The position numbers were made by a program, and so were the translations under genes. Positions 23,411-37,184 of a stretch of DNA of 64,000 bases are shown here, one piece after another. Source of the DNA: Hemileia vastatrix (lineage: Eukaryota > Basidiomycota > Pucciniomycetes > Pucciniales > Zaghouaniaceae); contig JASXTE010000005.1 of the NCBI GenBank assembly GCA_030280995.1, positions 35,964,203 to 36,028,202 on the forward strand, in the 5' to 3' direction. The notes under the pieces are model-generated. The model saw only the letters and a program-made list of their open reading frames with translations, was not told the origin of the DNA and made no database searches. Positions within the stretch are counted from its first letter, which is position 1, and each line of letters opens with the position of its first letter.

Positions 23411-24641
23411 ACAAAAAGAACGTTCCATAGTTTATCCTCATTGCGGAGTCAATCTTCTGCATGCCTAGTGTCTCTGGGATAAAACCTCTTCACCTGGTCT
23501 GCAGCCACTTACTTTTTCAAGACTGCACCATCCAACTCTTCCAAAACATAAGAACCTCCAGACGCCTGAGATCTGACTCTGTAAGGTCCATTCCATCTTT
23601 CAGCAAACATTTTTCCCCACTGACTCTCCAAACTTCTATTATACACCAAAACCAAACAACCAGGTTTCAAGGGATTCCTAAGTCTATGAGCCAACTTCTT
23701 GTCCCAGTACCTGACTGATTGATTCCTAATCTTCATCATTCTAGAGTATGCCTTCTCTTGACATTCCTCTCTACATTCCAACTGTTTCATCCTGGCACAG
23801 AGCAAATCTTCTGTAGAGTGCACGTCATCCCAATCAATTTCAAGATAATAGACAGCTTCCAAGTCCACTGGTAGAACGGCTTTCTGACCAAACATTAACT
23901 CATAAGGAGAATAGCCAGTTGTCCTCTTCACAGTGACCCTATCAACAAATAACACCAAGGGTAAATAATGCCTCCACTTTTCAGAACTATCTCCGCACAT
24001 CTTCACCAAAGCATTCTTGATAACTTGATGGCCTCTTTCAACCATGCCTTCAGCTTCAGGATAATAAGGTGTAGCCACTCTAACTTTAGAACCAACACTA
24101 GCCACAGCTTCTTTAAATTTGGCACCAAACTCTGGCCCACCAACAACAGTCACCAACTTCATCAACCCATACCTATAAATCCACTCCTTCTTCAAAAACT
24201 CTGCCACATTCTTGGCAGTCAAATTAACCAGAGTCACTGCCTCAACCCAACCTGAAAAATCATCCCTAGAAACAATCAAGTATTTATACCTGCCCTCTTT
24301 AATATGGACAGCATCCAGACTGACCCTTCCAAAAACAGTTGATTCACCAGTAGCAAGGCCGACCTCTTTAGGTTTCAAGTGACTTCTTCTTTGACTTTCT
24401 TCACAAGATTGAACCCAACCCTGCACAGCCAACTTCATACCTGGCCACCAAAATCTGTCTGCTACTCTTCTATAAGTCTCTCCAAAGCCTCTATGACCAA
24501 GGTCTTCATGCAAAGACTTCAAAACCAATTCTTGACCCTTCTTCTGAGTCACCACCACTTGAGGATTTGGATTTCTCCTCCTCATCAACCGCCTTCCTGA
24601 CGCATAAAATCCAGGGCTCTTCTTCTTGATTGCCCACCAAG
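23411..24641 (-). pseudogene. G3 integrase (C-terminal part of pol, after the element A insertion)
   Basis: A 359-codon frame (24588-23509) covers nearly the whole integrase: HEDLGHRG...CEESQR (zinc module with one Cys replaced by Ser), Asp in VSLDAVHIKEG, and Glu in EGMVERGHQVIK. The middle catalytic Asp is replaced: VTVVGGPEF, where G1 has VTVDGGPEF. The C-terminal domain (SPYELMFGQKAVLP, YNRSLESQWGKMF) ends with stops near 23506, and conserved sequence (DQVKRFYPRDT) follows. Upstream the frame reads AIKKKSPGFYASGRRL and stops at the element A border, where it joins ERPDKCDDD at 35075. Confidence 0.88.
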
Positions 24642-24889
24642 TATCACCACAGGAAATCTGGGGGTGAACTGTTAGCAGTTCCCTCTTTTTGAAACTATCA
24701 GGAATTTGTTAGGAAACTGTTGGGAAACCATCCTGAAACTGTCAGAAAGATGTTTTTAAATCTGATGAAAAAACATTGAAAAAATAAACTGTCACAGATT
24801 GAATCCAGAACAATCCCTCCTTGAGCAGAGCTTAAGAACCACATTGAACATCAGTTAATCTCAGGTTTGGCAAAAGGTTGAACAACATC

Positions 24890-25285
24890 ACTTAGCATAC
24901 CTTAATATTCAAATAATAAACTTGAATATATGTTGCGTGTATGATATAGATGCATATGCATTTGAATTTGCATGGTGGATACTTATTGCATGCTAAAAAT
25001 TGATGTGAAATGCCTATCCAAAGTGTATGCATAATGACTATGAAGAATAAATATGCATAAAAAATATGCATAAAAATATGCATAAAAATATGCATATTGA
25101 ATATGCAAAAAAAAGGTGCATATATGTATATGAATAAAATATATTAATATGCATATAAATCTGTATAATGAATATGCATATGAATATGCATAAATATGCA
25201 TAATGATTGAAAAATGCAAAAAAATGATGCTTAACGAGTATATTTTATGCATAAATAGAAATATGCAATATGAATTCATATTGCA
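24890..25285. repeat. ATGCAT-rich subterminal block of element A
   Basis: Dense copies of TATGCATAAAAATATGCATA-like words. The short - strand frames here are low-complexity Met/His/Ile/Tyr translations. A similar block lies in element B at 49015-49390. Confidence 0.8.
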
Positions 25286-25859
25286 TACAGATAACACTTG
25301 CAAACCATTTTGACCAAAACTCATACTAAATTTTCATTCTGGACTAAAGGTGTGAGGGAAGGAAGAAAAACAGTCTGACGTTAGAAAAATGCTACATGCA
25401 CTCATTTTGTAGCAGAGCAAATGAGAAGTGCTGAATTATGGTTGGTGCCCATCATTTAGTATGATATCATAATTTTATTTAATTGTTTTCAATATTGAAA
25501 AGACTTTAGGTCGGTTGGTATGGATCTAGCTGTGCCAGGGTCTAATCTAATTATTTTAACAATTTCTTAATAATTAACGGGCTTTAATACAAAAACAGGT
25601 TGTATTTTTTGTGGGATATTGGATATGATAAGGTCTTTTGTAAAAAAAACTTATATTGTTTAAAAATATTCCTGAATCAGATGTGGGATAATCACTACAA
25701 AAAATTGTAGTACTGTGGGCAATAAAATATATGCACAAGCAGTAAAGAAAGGACCAAGTGAACCCTTTTTGTGCAGTGGGAATCATTAGAGTGGAATTGT
25801 GGATGAAAAATATAATTCATTATTACCATTTTATTTAATCAAAAAATTTATAATATTAA

Positions 25860-28800
25860 AAAGAACTATTGATTAATTGGTATTTGACCTTTGTGCCTCA
25901 CTCATATTTATCATTTGATTGATTTTTGTCACCATTATGTTATTAATATTATAAGTATAGCAAAAACTCGTGTGCCAAATGCATACCGGGTGATGTTACA
26001 CCTTTTATAATATTATTAAATAAAGGTAAAAAAATATGAAAATGATTTGTTTTACAAAAAATAAATTGATATCCAAAAGCAATATGAGGGATAAAAAGGT
26101 AAAATTAAAGGGATCAAATATGAAATAAAAAATTAAAGTGAAATTCTTCCCATCAAGAGCAAGTAGACATGATGGGGTGAACGCCCACCAGTGGCACTAA
26201 ACTTGGACTATAATTTCTTTTTTGTAAAAATAAAAAAAATCCACTGGAGCTTTACCAAAACTTCAGGATGACAATTTTGCCATATCAAACAACTTCTAGT
26301 GTAATTATTGAAGAAAAATTCATTTTCATTGCAATAGAGAGAATTGATCACATCAGACTGCACGTGACCAAAAGTGTCCAGCACAAGTTTGGCCGAACTT
26401 GTTCTGGACACTTTTATGATGGAGGTTAGCTAGGGTGGAATTTTTCTTCAGTTTCTCTGGTATTTCTTATAAATATGTCCACTGGTATTTGATTTTGTGC
26501 CTCACTCATATTTATCATTTGATTGATTTTTAGTCACCATTATGTTTTAATATTATAAGTATAGCAAAAACGTGTGTGCCAAATGCATACCGGGTGATGT
26601 TACACCTTTTATAATATTATTAAATAAAGGTAAAAAAATATGAAAATGATTTTTTTTACAAAAAATAAATTGATATACAAAAGCAATATGAGGGATAAAA
26701 AGGTAAAATTACAGGAATCAAATATGAAATAAAAAATTAAAATAAAATTACTGCCATCAAGAGCAAGTAGACATGTTGGGGCAAATGTCCACCAGTGAGG
26801 CTAAACTTGGACTATAATTGCTTTTTTGAAAAACAAAAAAGTGCCAATCTGAGGTTTAAAAAAACTTCAGCAGAACCATTTAGCCATATCAAACAACTTC
26901 TAGTTCAATGATTGAGAGAGAATTGATCACACCAGACTGCATGTGACAAAAAGTGTCCAGCACAAGTTCGGCCAAACTTGTGCTGGACACATTTATGACG
27001 GAGAGTAGCTAGGGTAGAATTTTTCTTCAGTTAATCTGGTATTTCTTATAAACATGTTCATTGGTACTTGATCTTTGTGCCTCACTCATATATATCATTT
27101 GATTAATTTATTGTCACCATTATATTATTAATATTATAAGTATAGCAAAAACTCGTGTGCCCAACGCATACTGGGTGATGTTACACCTTTTATAATATTA
27201 TTAAATAAAGGTAAAAAATTATGAAAATGATTTGTTTTACAAAAAATAAATTGATATACAAAAGCAATATGAGGGATAAAAAGGTAAGATTTATCTCAAA
27301 GAGATCAATTATGAAAAACAAAATACTAGTATAATTCTTGCTCTCAAGAGCCAGTAGAAGTGTTGAAAAAAATGGGAGCCATCAGGGCTAAATTTTAATA
27401 AGTGAACTTTTTTTTTAAGATAAAAAATTATACACCTGAGGTTGGGAAGAACAACAGGTGGATGATTCAGCCAAACAAAACTACTTGTAGTGACGTTTAA
27501 TAAAAAAATGTTTTTTTGTTGCCATATAGAGAATTGATCCCATCTGACTGCACGTGACTAAAAGTGTCCAGCAAAATTTGGCCAAACTTGTGCTGGACAC
27601 TTTTATGATGGAGAGTAGCTTGGGTGGAGATTTTTTTCAGTTCCTTCATCTTGTATTTCTCATAAACATGTCTACTGGTATTTGATCAGTCTGTATCTTT
27701 CATATTTATCATCCGATTAATATTTTATCACCATTATATCATTAATGTTATTAGTATAGCAAAAACTTGTGTGCCAAATGCATACCATGTGAAGTTATAC
27801 CTTCAATAATTTTTTAAAATAGACGTAAATAAATATGGAAAGGATTAGTTTTACAAAAATTAAATAGAAATTTAAAAGTAAAAAGAGGAATAAAAGAGTA
27901 AAATAAAAGTCAAAGAGTTCAAATATGAAAAAAATACTGGTAAAATTCCTGCTATCAAGAGCCAGTAGAGGTGTTAAAGCAAATGAAAGCCATCAGGGCT
28001 TAATTGTAATAAGTGACCTTTTCTTTAAAGATAAAAAATTATACACCTGATATTGGGCAGAACAGCAGGTGGATGATTCAGCTTAACCAAACTACTTCTA
28101 GTGAAATTTGATAAAAATATTTTTTTGTTGCCATACAGAGAATTGATCCCATCTGACTGCACATGACCAAAAGTGTCCAGCACAAGTTCGGTGGAACTTG
28201 TGCTGGACACTTCTATGATGGAGAGCGGCTGGGGTAGAATTTTTCTTCATTTCATCTGGTATTTCTTACAAACATGTCTACTGGTATTTTATCTTTGTGC
28301 CTCACTCATACATATTGTTTGATTAATTTTTTGTCTTAATTATATTATTAATTATATAAATATAGCAAAAAATTGTGTGCCAAATGCATACTGAGTGATG
28401 TTACACCTTTTATAATATTTTTAAAAAAATGTATAAAAATATTAAAATAATTTATTTTAAAAATTATTAATTGATATCCAAAAGCAATATGAGAAATAAA
28501 AAATTAAGTTAAAGCAATCAAGTATGAAAAACGAACTCCAAGTATTATTGCTAATATCAAAGGCCAGTAGAGATGTTGAAGCAAATGAGAGCCATCAGGG
28601 ATAAATTGTACTAAATTGATTGTTTTTTAAAGATAAAAAATTGTGTACATGTGGTTTGGATGAACTCTAGGTGGATAATTCAGCTATATCAAACTAAATC
28701 TAGTGAAGTTTCTTATCAAATAATTTTTTTCATTTCCATAGAGAGAATTGATCCCATCTGATTTCACCTGACCAAAAGTGTCCAGCACAAGTTCGGCTGA

Positions 28801-31800
28801 ACTTGTGCAGGACACTTTTATGATGGAGAGTAGCTAGGGTGCAGGTCTTCTTCAGTGAAACTGTTATTTTTTTAAAACATGTCAAATGGTATTTGATCTT
28901 TCTGTGTTATTAATATTTTATTATCTGATTAATTTTTTGTCATTAGAATATTATTAATTTTATTAGTATAGAAAAAACTTGTGTGCCAAATGCATGCCAT
29001 GTTATATTACACCTTTTATAATATTATTAAAAAATGTTAAAAAAATATGAAAATGATTTCTTTTCCAAAATTATAAATTAATATCCAAATGTAACATGAG
29101 TGATAAAAAAGTAAAGTAAAAGAGATCAAATATGAAAAAGAAAAATTCAAGAGAAATTCCTGCCTTCAAGAGCCAGTAGAGGTGTTGAAACAAATGGGTG
29201 CCATCAGGGCTAAATTTGATAAAATTTAATTTTTTTTAAAGATAAAGAATTTTTCACCTGAGGTTTGGAAAAATCAAGGTGGATAATTCAGCCATACCAA
29301 ACTACTTCTAATGTAATTATTTAGCATTTTTTTAAATTTAATTTCCACAGAGAGAATTGATCCCATCTGACTGCACCTGAACAAAATTGTCCAGCACAAG
29401 TTCGGCTGAACTTGTGCTGGACACTTTTATGATGGAGAGTATCTAGGGTGGAAGTGTTTCTCAGTACATCAGTTTTTTGTTTTTCACATTTCTATTGGGT
29501 TTTTAACTTTTTTTTATCATTCATATTTATCTTATAATTAATTTTTTGTCACCATATATATTATTAATGTTTCTAGTATAGCAAAAACCTGCATGCCAAA
29601 TGCAAAATTGGTGATGTTACAACTTTAATAATATTATTATATAAAGTTAAAAAAATATGAATATGTTTAGTTTTTAAAAAAATAATATATATTTAAAATT
29701 AAAAAGAGTAATAGAAAAGTAAAATGAAAATAAGTGGGATCAAATACAAAATAAAAAATACAAGTAAAATTTCTACTATCAAGAGCCAGAAGTGGTGTTG
29801 TGACAGTTGGGGACCCCTAGGTCAAGACTTGGTCTAAACTTACTTTTATGTATAGCTAACAAATTTTGACCTGAGGTTTGGACAGACTTCCAGGGGACAA
29901 TTTTACAATATTAAACATTCTTTACTTCAATAATTGAGTGAAATATCATTTTTATTGCCATAGAGAGAATTTATCTCATATGACTTCATGCAACCAAAAG
30001 TGTCCAGAACAAGTTTGGCAGAACTTGTGCTGGACACTTTTATAATTGAGAGTAGGCATACAGCAAATCTTCTTAAACTCAAAAGGGATTTTTTATAAAC
30101 ATTTCCACTGGAATTTGATCTTTCTGTGTCATTTAAATTTACCATTTGATTAATTTTTTGTCATCATTATATTGTTAACATTATTACTATAGTAATAACT
30201 TGTGTGAAAAATGCATACCAGGTGGTGTTCCACCTTTAATCATATATTATTAAATAAAGGTATAAGAGTATGAAAATTATTTATTTTAAAAATTAAAAAT
30301 TGATATCCAAAGCAATATGAGCAATAAAAAAGTAAAATAAAAGGGATGAAATAAGAAAAAAAATCTAAGGAAAATTCCCACTATCAATAACAAGTAGAGG
30401 TGTTAGATCAAATGTGCACCACCAGGGCTAAACTTGCACTATATTTTCTTTTTTGTTAAAAAAAAGAAAGTGTCCTGATGAGTTTTGAAAAATCATCAGG
30501 AGGACATTTTGGCAATATCAAACTACGTATTGTGCAATGATTGAGCAAAATGTCATTTTCATTTCCATAGAGTAAATTTATCCCATCTGACTGCATGCAA
30601 CCAAAAGTGTCCAGCACAAGTTCACCCGAACTTATGCTGGACACTTTTATGATGGTGAGTATCTAGGGTGCAGGTCTTCTTCAGTTCATCAGGTATTCCT
30701 TATAAACAAATCCACTTGTATATGATCTTTCTGTGTCATTCATATTTATCATTTGATTCATTGTTTTTCACCATTATAATATTAATATTATTAGTATTGA
30801 AAAAATTTGTAAGCCAAATGCATACTGGGAGATGCTACATCTTTCATAATATTATTAAATAAAAGTAAAAAAAATATGAAAAGTATTAGTTTTACAATAA
30901 ATAAATTGATATTTGAAAGCAAAAACAGGAATAAAAAAGTAAAATAAAAGTGATTAAATATGAAATTAAACATTCAAATAAAATTTCTGCCATCAAAGAT
31001 AATTTGAGTTTTCAGACAAAATTTGCACCACCAGTTCTAGATTTGGAATATGTTTTCTTTTTTTAAAAATTAATAAAAGTGTCCACCTGAGGTTTTCCAA
31101 AAAATCAGGAGGATAGTATAGCAGTATAAAGCTACTTCTTGTGCAATGATTGAGCAAAAATTCATTTTAACTTCCATTGAGTAAATTTATTTCATCTGAC
31201 TGCATGCAACCAAAAGTGTCCAGCACAAACTCAGCTGAAATTGTGCTGGACACTTTTATGATGGAGAGTAGCTAGGGTGAAAGTCTTCTTCAGTTAATCT
31301 TATATTCATTTTAAAAATGTCTATGGGTATTTGATCTTTCTGTGTCATCCATATTTATTATTTGATTATTTTTTAGTCACCATTATATTATTTATGTTTT
31401 TAGTATAGCAAAAACATGTGTAATGAATGTACACTGGATGATTTTACAACTTTAATAATATAATATAATAAATTTAAAAAAATGAAAAAGTTATCAGTTT
31501 TACCAAAATAAAATTGATATTTAAAAGCTAAAGGAGTAATAAAAGGTTAAGATTAAAATTAAAGAGATCAAACATGAAATAAAGATATTAAGTATAATTT
31601 CTGCTATCATGAGCCAGTAGAGGCTTCAGAAAAAATGGGCACCATCATAGATTAAAATGGATCAAATTTACTTTTTACCAAAGGAAAAAATTGTCTACCT
31701 TAGGTTTGGACAAACTTCCAGGGGACAATTTGTCTATATAAAACTACTTTCAGTGCAATGATAGAGTGATAATTCAGTCTCATTTCCATAAAAAGAATTG

Positions 31801-34500
31801 ATTGCGTCTGATGGCATGCAACCAAAAGTGTCCAGCACAAGTTTGGCCAAACTTGTGCTGGACACTTTTATCATGAAGAGTAGCCAGGGTGCAAGTCATT
31901 TTTAATCATCTGAAATTTCTTATAAACATTTCCACTGTTATTAAATCTTTGTGCCTCACTCATATTTATCAATTGATTAATTTTTTTGTCACCATTATAT
32001 TATTAATATTATCAGTATAGCAAAAAATTGTGTGCCAAATGAATACTGGGTGATGTTACACCTTTTATAATATTATTAAATAAAGGTAAAAAAATATGAA
32101 AATGATTTATTTTACAAGAAATAAACTTCTATCCAAAATCAATATGAGAGGAATAAAGTAAAATAAAAGAAATCAAAGATTAAAATTAAAATCCAAGTTA
32201 AATTCCTGCCATAAACAGAAAAAAGAGATATTGAATTAAATTAGCACAATCAGGGCTAAACTTGCACTAAATTTTCTTTTTTGTAAAAATAAAAAAAAAT
32301 CCACTTGAGCTCTACCAAAACTTCAGCATGAAAATTTTGCCATATCAAACTACTTCTAATGTAATTTTATATCAAAAATTTATCTTCATTTTTATAGAGA
32401 GAATTGCTCCCATCTGACTGCACCTGACCATAAGTGTCCAGCACAAGTTCGGCCGAACTTGTGCTGGACACTTTTATGATGGAGAGTAGCTAGGGTAGAA
32501 TTTTTCTTCAGTTCATCTAGTATTTCTTACAAACATGTCTACTGGTATTTTATATTTGTTCCTCACTCATTAATATCATTTGATTAATTTTTGGTCACCA
32601 TTATATTATTAATTTTATAAGTATAGAAAAAACTGATGTGCCAAATGCATACCAGGTGATGTTACGGCATTTATAATATTATTAAATAAATGTATAAAAA
32701 TATGAAAATAGTTTATTTTAAAAATTATTAATTGGTATCCAAAAGCAATATTAGGAATAAAAAATTAAGTTAAAGGGATCAAATATGAAAAAATAAATCC
32801 AAGTAATATTCCTACTATCAAAGGCCAGTAGAGGTGTTGAAGCGAATGAGAGCCATCAGGGATAAATTGTACTAAATTGACTTTTTTTCAAATATAAAAA
32901 ATTGTGCACCTGTGGTTTGGATGAAATCTAGGTAGAAAATTTGGCTATGTAAAACTACTTCTAGTAAATTTTTTTATCCAAAAAAATTTTTTCATTGCCA
33001 TAGCAAGAATTGATCTCATATGACTGCAACTGACCAAAAGTGTCCAGCACAAGTTCGGCCGAACTTGTGCTGGACACTTTTTTGATGGTGAGTATCTAGG
33101 GTGCAGCTCTTCTTCAGTGCAACTGGTATTTTTTTAAAACATATCCACTGGTATTTGATCTTTCTGTTTTATTAATATTTTATCATTTGATCAATTTTTT
33201 GTTACCAGTATATTATTATTTTTATTAGTATAGCAAAAAAACATGTGCCAAATGCTTACAGGTTGATGTTAAACTTTTAATAATTTTATTAAATACAGGT
33301 AAAAAATTATGAAAATGATTTGTTTTACATAAAATTAATTGATATCTAAAAGAAAAAAAAGGGATAAAAAGAAATAGGTTGAATAATAGGGATTTTATAT
33401 GAAATTCAAAATTCAAGCTAAATGCCTACTTTCAAGGCTCAGAAGAGGTGTTGGATAAAATGGGCATCATCAGGAATAAAATTTTACTTAATTTGATTTT
33501 TTGAAAAACTAAATGAAGTTTTCAACTGATTTTTTTCCAATATTTAGTTGGACACTTTATCTATATCAAATTACTTCTAGTACCATGATTTACCAAATTA
33601 AATCCTCATTTCCATATGCAGAATTGATCCCATATGGCTGGACCAGGCCAAAGGTGTCAACCACAAGTTTGAGAATTCTTCTGGTGGACACTTTTATTAT
33701 GGACAGTATTAGGGTGCAAGTCTTCTTTAGTTAATCTAGTATTCCTCATAAACATTTCCAACTTATTTTTGGCCAAAAATCAGGTGGAAAGTTTTTCCAT
33801 ATAAAATTACTTCTAATGCCATGATTGACTAAAAATTGATTCTCATTGCCATATAGAGAGTTGATCCCATATGACTGGATCTGGCAAAAGTGTCACCACA
33901 ATTTTTGATAAACTTAAGTTTGAAAATTTTATGATGGAAAGTAATTGCAAGTCTTCTTCATTTCATCAAGTAATCCTCATAAAAATTTCCACCTGTATTT
34001 TGGCCAAACTTCAGGTGGACACTTTGACAATATTAAATTAATTCTAGTTCCATGTTGATTAAAAACTGATACTTATTGCCATATATAGATATTAAACCCA
34101 TCAGACTGTGCCTTTCCAAAAGTGTCTACCTGAATTATGGCTAAACCTCAGTTGGACACTTTTATGATGCAGAGTAGCTAGGGCAAAAGTATTCTTCAGT
34201 TAATTTGGTATTCATAATAAATTTATCCTCCTGAAGTTTATCCTAACTTGAGGTGGACAGTTTTGGAAAGCACCAGTTAGTCACTATCCATCAAAAAAGT
34301 GTTCACCAAAAGTTTGGCTAAACTTGTGGTGGACCTCTTTGATCAGCCACAGTCAGATGAGATCAACTCTTTAGATGGGAATGAGGATAATGTTTTGGTC
34401 AATCATGGAAATAGAAGTAGTGTGATGTGGCCAAATTACCCCCCTGAAGGTCAGGCAAACCTCAGAAGGACACTTTTTAGCAGGGAGTAACTGAGAAAAA
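25860..34500. repeat. Satellite array of element A, about 607-bp units with a 46-bp palindrome
   Basis: Twelve well-kept palindromes start near 26370, 26949, 27560, 28169, 28774, 29383, 29997, 30603, 31212, 31824, 32430 and 33037, spaced 579-614 bp. Each reads AAAAGTGTCCAGCACAAGTT then a CGGCCG-like centre and the reverse complement; the copy at 33037 is perfect. Degenerate copies follow near 33650, 33890, 34120 and 34300 at shorter spacing. The rest of each unit is AT-rich and alignable (for example GTGCCAAATGCATACCGGGTGATGTTACACC). Confidence 0.92.
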
Positions 34501-35074
34501 TCCATTTATCAGAAGGAAAATCTTTTATTGGATAGATGTCAAGGTTTCATACTTGTGTATTATGGTCAGTATTAATTTTGAAAGTGTCTGTCCAAGCAAT
34601 TTCATTGCCCATCATGACTCATTTTGTTTTAAATGTTTCAAACTGCGTGATACAGTATTAAGGCTTCACATAGTATAATTAAGTTCTATTAAGTGCCCTC
34701 CTATGATGCCTAAATTTATAATTTAATATCTTACATAATAATTTTTTTATATAAATTCATCAATATTTTATTTTATTATCAAATTTAATAGAGCAAGTAT
34801 CCTGAATTATTATATATGCATAAGCTTAGGTTAGATCAATTTGTGCTCAATTTGTGCTCATCAGAGGACCAAAATCAAGTTCTGGAGGATCAACTTGTGC
34901 ATAATTTGGAATAAGTTGATATTCTGTCTATAATCAAGCTGAGAATAAATGTAAATCTAACTCTAATTTACTTATGTTTATAAAGTATTCATAAACCTGG
35001 CATATTTAAGGGACACTCTAAATTTCAAGAGAGGGGATTGCTAGCAATTCACCCCTAGATTTCCCGTGGTGTAT

Positions 35075-35987
35075 CATCATCACATTTATCTGGCCTCTCC
35101 AAGGTCAACAGATATTCCACCAAAATAAAATAAAACCCAGACTGACCCCAGGTCTCATCTTCAAAATCCAACAAAACAACATCCAAGGGTACAAATCTGT
35201 CATCAAAATAACCAGTATGAACATGAGCCAATTGAGCAGCTCAACCAGGACACCAATCCTTAAATTTTGGCACGTCCTTCTCTTTCCACTGAACCTTGTG
35301 AGAATCCAGTTCAGTAACAAAAACACCCTTTACCAAATTTGAGCTGTCCCAAACAACAACTCCATATTCATCAACAAAAACATCCTGATCACCAGAATCA
35401 AGATCAGATCCAGCCAGTTTAGCCTCTTGGGGGAGGTCAGAAAAATCTTCAGCACCCTTTGTGCTGGCCCTAACCACTGGAACATCTTCATCAAACTATT
35501 TAGCCTCAGAATCTTCATCTGTAGGTGGCCTCCTTGATAATCCATCAGGCATAGTAAAAGTTTTACCTGGTTTGTGTACCAGGTCATAAGAAAAATGTTG
35601 AATAAATGCCACCCACCTAGTTATTGGAGCATTTTGAAGACTAGGTGTATTGATCATCTAAACCAAAGATTTTGCATCCACCTGCAGCTCAAAATTCTGC
35701 CTCCACAAAACCGTCTGTTGCTTCTTTAAAATTTTAGCTACACCGCACAATTCCAACTTAGGTGGAGAATACCTAGATTCCACCTCATTAAACACCACAG
35801 ACTCATATCTTATTGGCCTGACCCTCCCAGTCTTATCCTCCTGAGACAAAACAGCATTAGCAGCAATATAACTTGAGTCCACTGCCAGATAAATTTTTCC
35901 AGCACCAACACCATAATCCAACTTGTGAAGAACAATATCTTCACCAACAACCCCTTTCAACTTCTGAAAAGCCTCTTCACACTCTTC
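35075..35987 (-). pseudogene. G3 RNase H and acidic linker
   Basis: RNase H (35960-35658) follows RT after a TAG at 35988-35990 and has IYLAVDSSYIAANAVLSQED and RYESVVFNEVESRYSPPKLE. A TAG at 35655-35657 precedes the conserved LVHKPGKTFTMPDGLSRRPP. The acidic linker has a TAG near 35499 and a TGA near 35238. It contains VFVDEYGVVVWDSSNL, shared with G1, and reaches ERPDKCDDD at the border of element A. Confidence 0.82.
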
Positions 35988-37184
35988 AGTCTATTCCCAA
36001 TCTGCATCTTTTCTGGTCAACCTCCTTAAAGGTGAAGCCAACAAAGAAAAATCCTTAATAAAAATCCTGACATATACACATACACCCAAAAATCCCCTGA
36101 CTTCAGTAGTATTTTTAGGCCTTGGCCATGACTGAATTTTATTAATCTTCTTCTTCGCCATAATCCTACCCTCTTTACATGCCACATGACCCAGAATTTC
36201 CAAAGCAGGAACACAACAACAGAATTTTGACCCTGAAATGGTCAAAACAGCCTCTTCAATCCTAAACAACACTCTCTCTAAATTTATTGCATATTCCCAC
36301 ACAAACCTCCTTCTGCCAGGGTTCTCCGCTAACACCTCATTACCATAATCAGTGGATGGTCCTTTAATTCCACCATCATCAATAAAAATACCAGCATGAG
36401 TAGGAACCTCATCCTGCAAAATCCAAGCCATCTGTGCTTGATATACCGCCACTGAATTAGTTGCTCCCTGAGGCAACCTAGTGAGCTGAAATATTCCCAA
36501 AGGAGTCTCAAAAGTTGTGAGAGGCCTTGAATCCGTATGGAGCTCCCTCTCATCATAACCACCCATAATATCACCCAAACTATAACACACCCTTCCAGCA
36601 AAAGCTTCAACAAAATCCTCTGCACTTGGTGGCATACCAGCGTCCTTGATAGTGACTCTATTCAAGGCTCTAAGATCATGAACCACCCTTAACTTCCCAT
36701 TCTGCTTCTTTACACAGAACACCGGACTTGAGTAGCTGTATGTCAATTGTCCATATAACCCAGTCCTGACTCTATCCCTAACAATCTCCACAAAATCCTC
36801 TCTAATAGCGGCTGGAATCGGAATAGGTTTGATTTTCCAAGGTTCATGACAAACCACCGGAATCAAGTAAGGTTCCCCATAAGAATGCTTCAATACACCC
36901 CTTTCCTCCTCAACAAACGCCACAGCCTTTTCCCTTAGCACAATAACGTGCAACAACAACTTCTTTTCTTCTTCAGACAACCACCCATCAGGACCAAAAT
37001 TAACAACCTTCAACCTTTCCACGGTCACCCTAGCCGTCTCTACAAATTCTGGAGTATTCTTCACCAAAGGAGTACAGTACGGATCTCTTAACAAAGGAGG
37101 TCTCTTCAAGGGCGGATTCAAACCCACAGGCATAGGCTCATTGACAGGCCTAATCTTCTGCGCTACCTTCTTATACTTTGCCAC
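35988..37184 (-). pseudogene. G3 reverse transcriptase
   Basis: A 397-codon open stretch ending at TAG (35988-35990). It has the RT blocks PVFCVKKQNGKLRVVHDLRA, YSLGDIMGGYDERELH, LPQGATNSVAVYQAQ and the catalytic box FIDDGGIKG with both aspartates kept. The thumb and connection (ILGHVACKEGRIM, TEVRGFLGVCVYVRIFIKDF) follow. The domain itself looks intact; only its link to RNase H and to the upstream protease frame is broken. Confidence 0.88.

Larger units (their letters stand above)
24645..35071. mobile_element. Element A: 10.4-kb non-coding transposon with terminal inverted repeats
   Basis: The left end is CACCACAGGAAATCTGGGGG; the right end, reverse-complemented, is CACCACGGGAAATCTAGGGG, both followed by GTGAAYTGYTAGCA. 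The target duplication is TAT (24642-24644 and 35072-35074). Removing it joins the G3 pol frame, so it is a real insertion. No ORF above about 115 codons and no transposase motif is seen. The interior is an ATGCAT-rich block (24890-25280), a linker, then about 8 kb of tandem repeats with palindromes. CAC ends and a 3-bp duplication suggest a non-autonomous CACTA/EnSpm-like element; that is inference. Confidence 0.85.

Noticed and set aside
24890..25280. CRISPR-like array
   Set aside because: The repeats are simple ATGCAT words without constant spacers, in a eukaryotic transposon.
24892..25324. Short - strand ORFs rich in Met, His and Ile in element A
   Set aside because: They are translations of ATGCAT repeats with no other coding sign.
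26208..30644. Repeated small - strand ORFs with a shared SSxxLVLDTFG start
   Set aside because: They come from the palindrome read by chance in each satellite unit, and their downstream parts do not stay in frame.
24645..35071. Element A as a Helitron or Maverick
   Set aside because: It has inverted ends and a target duplication, unlike Helitrons, and a 3-bp duplication and no genes, unlike Mavericks.
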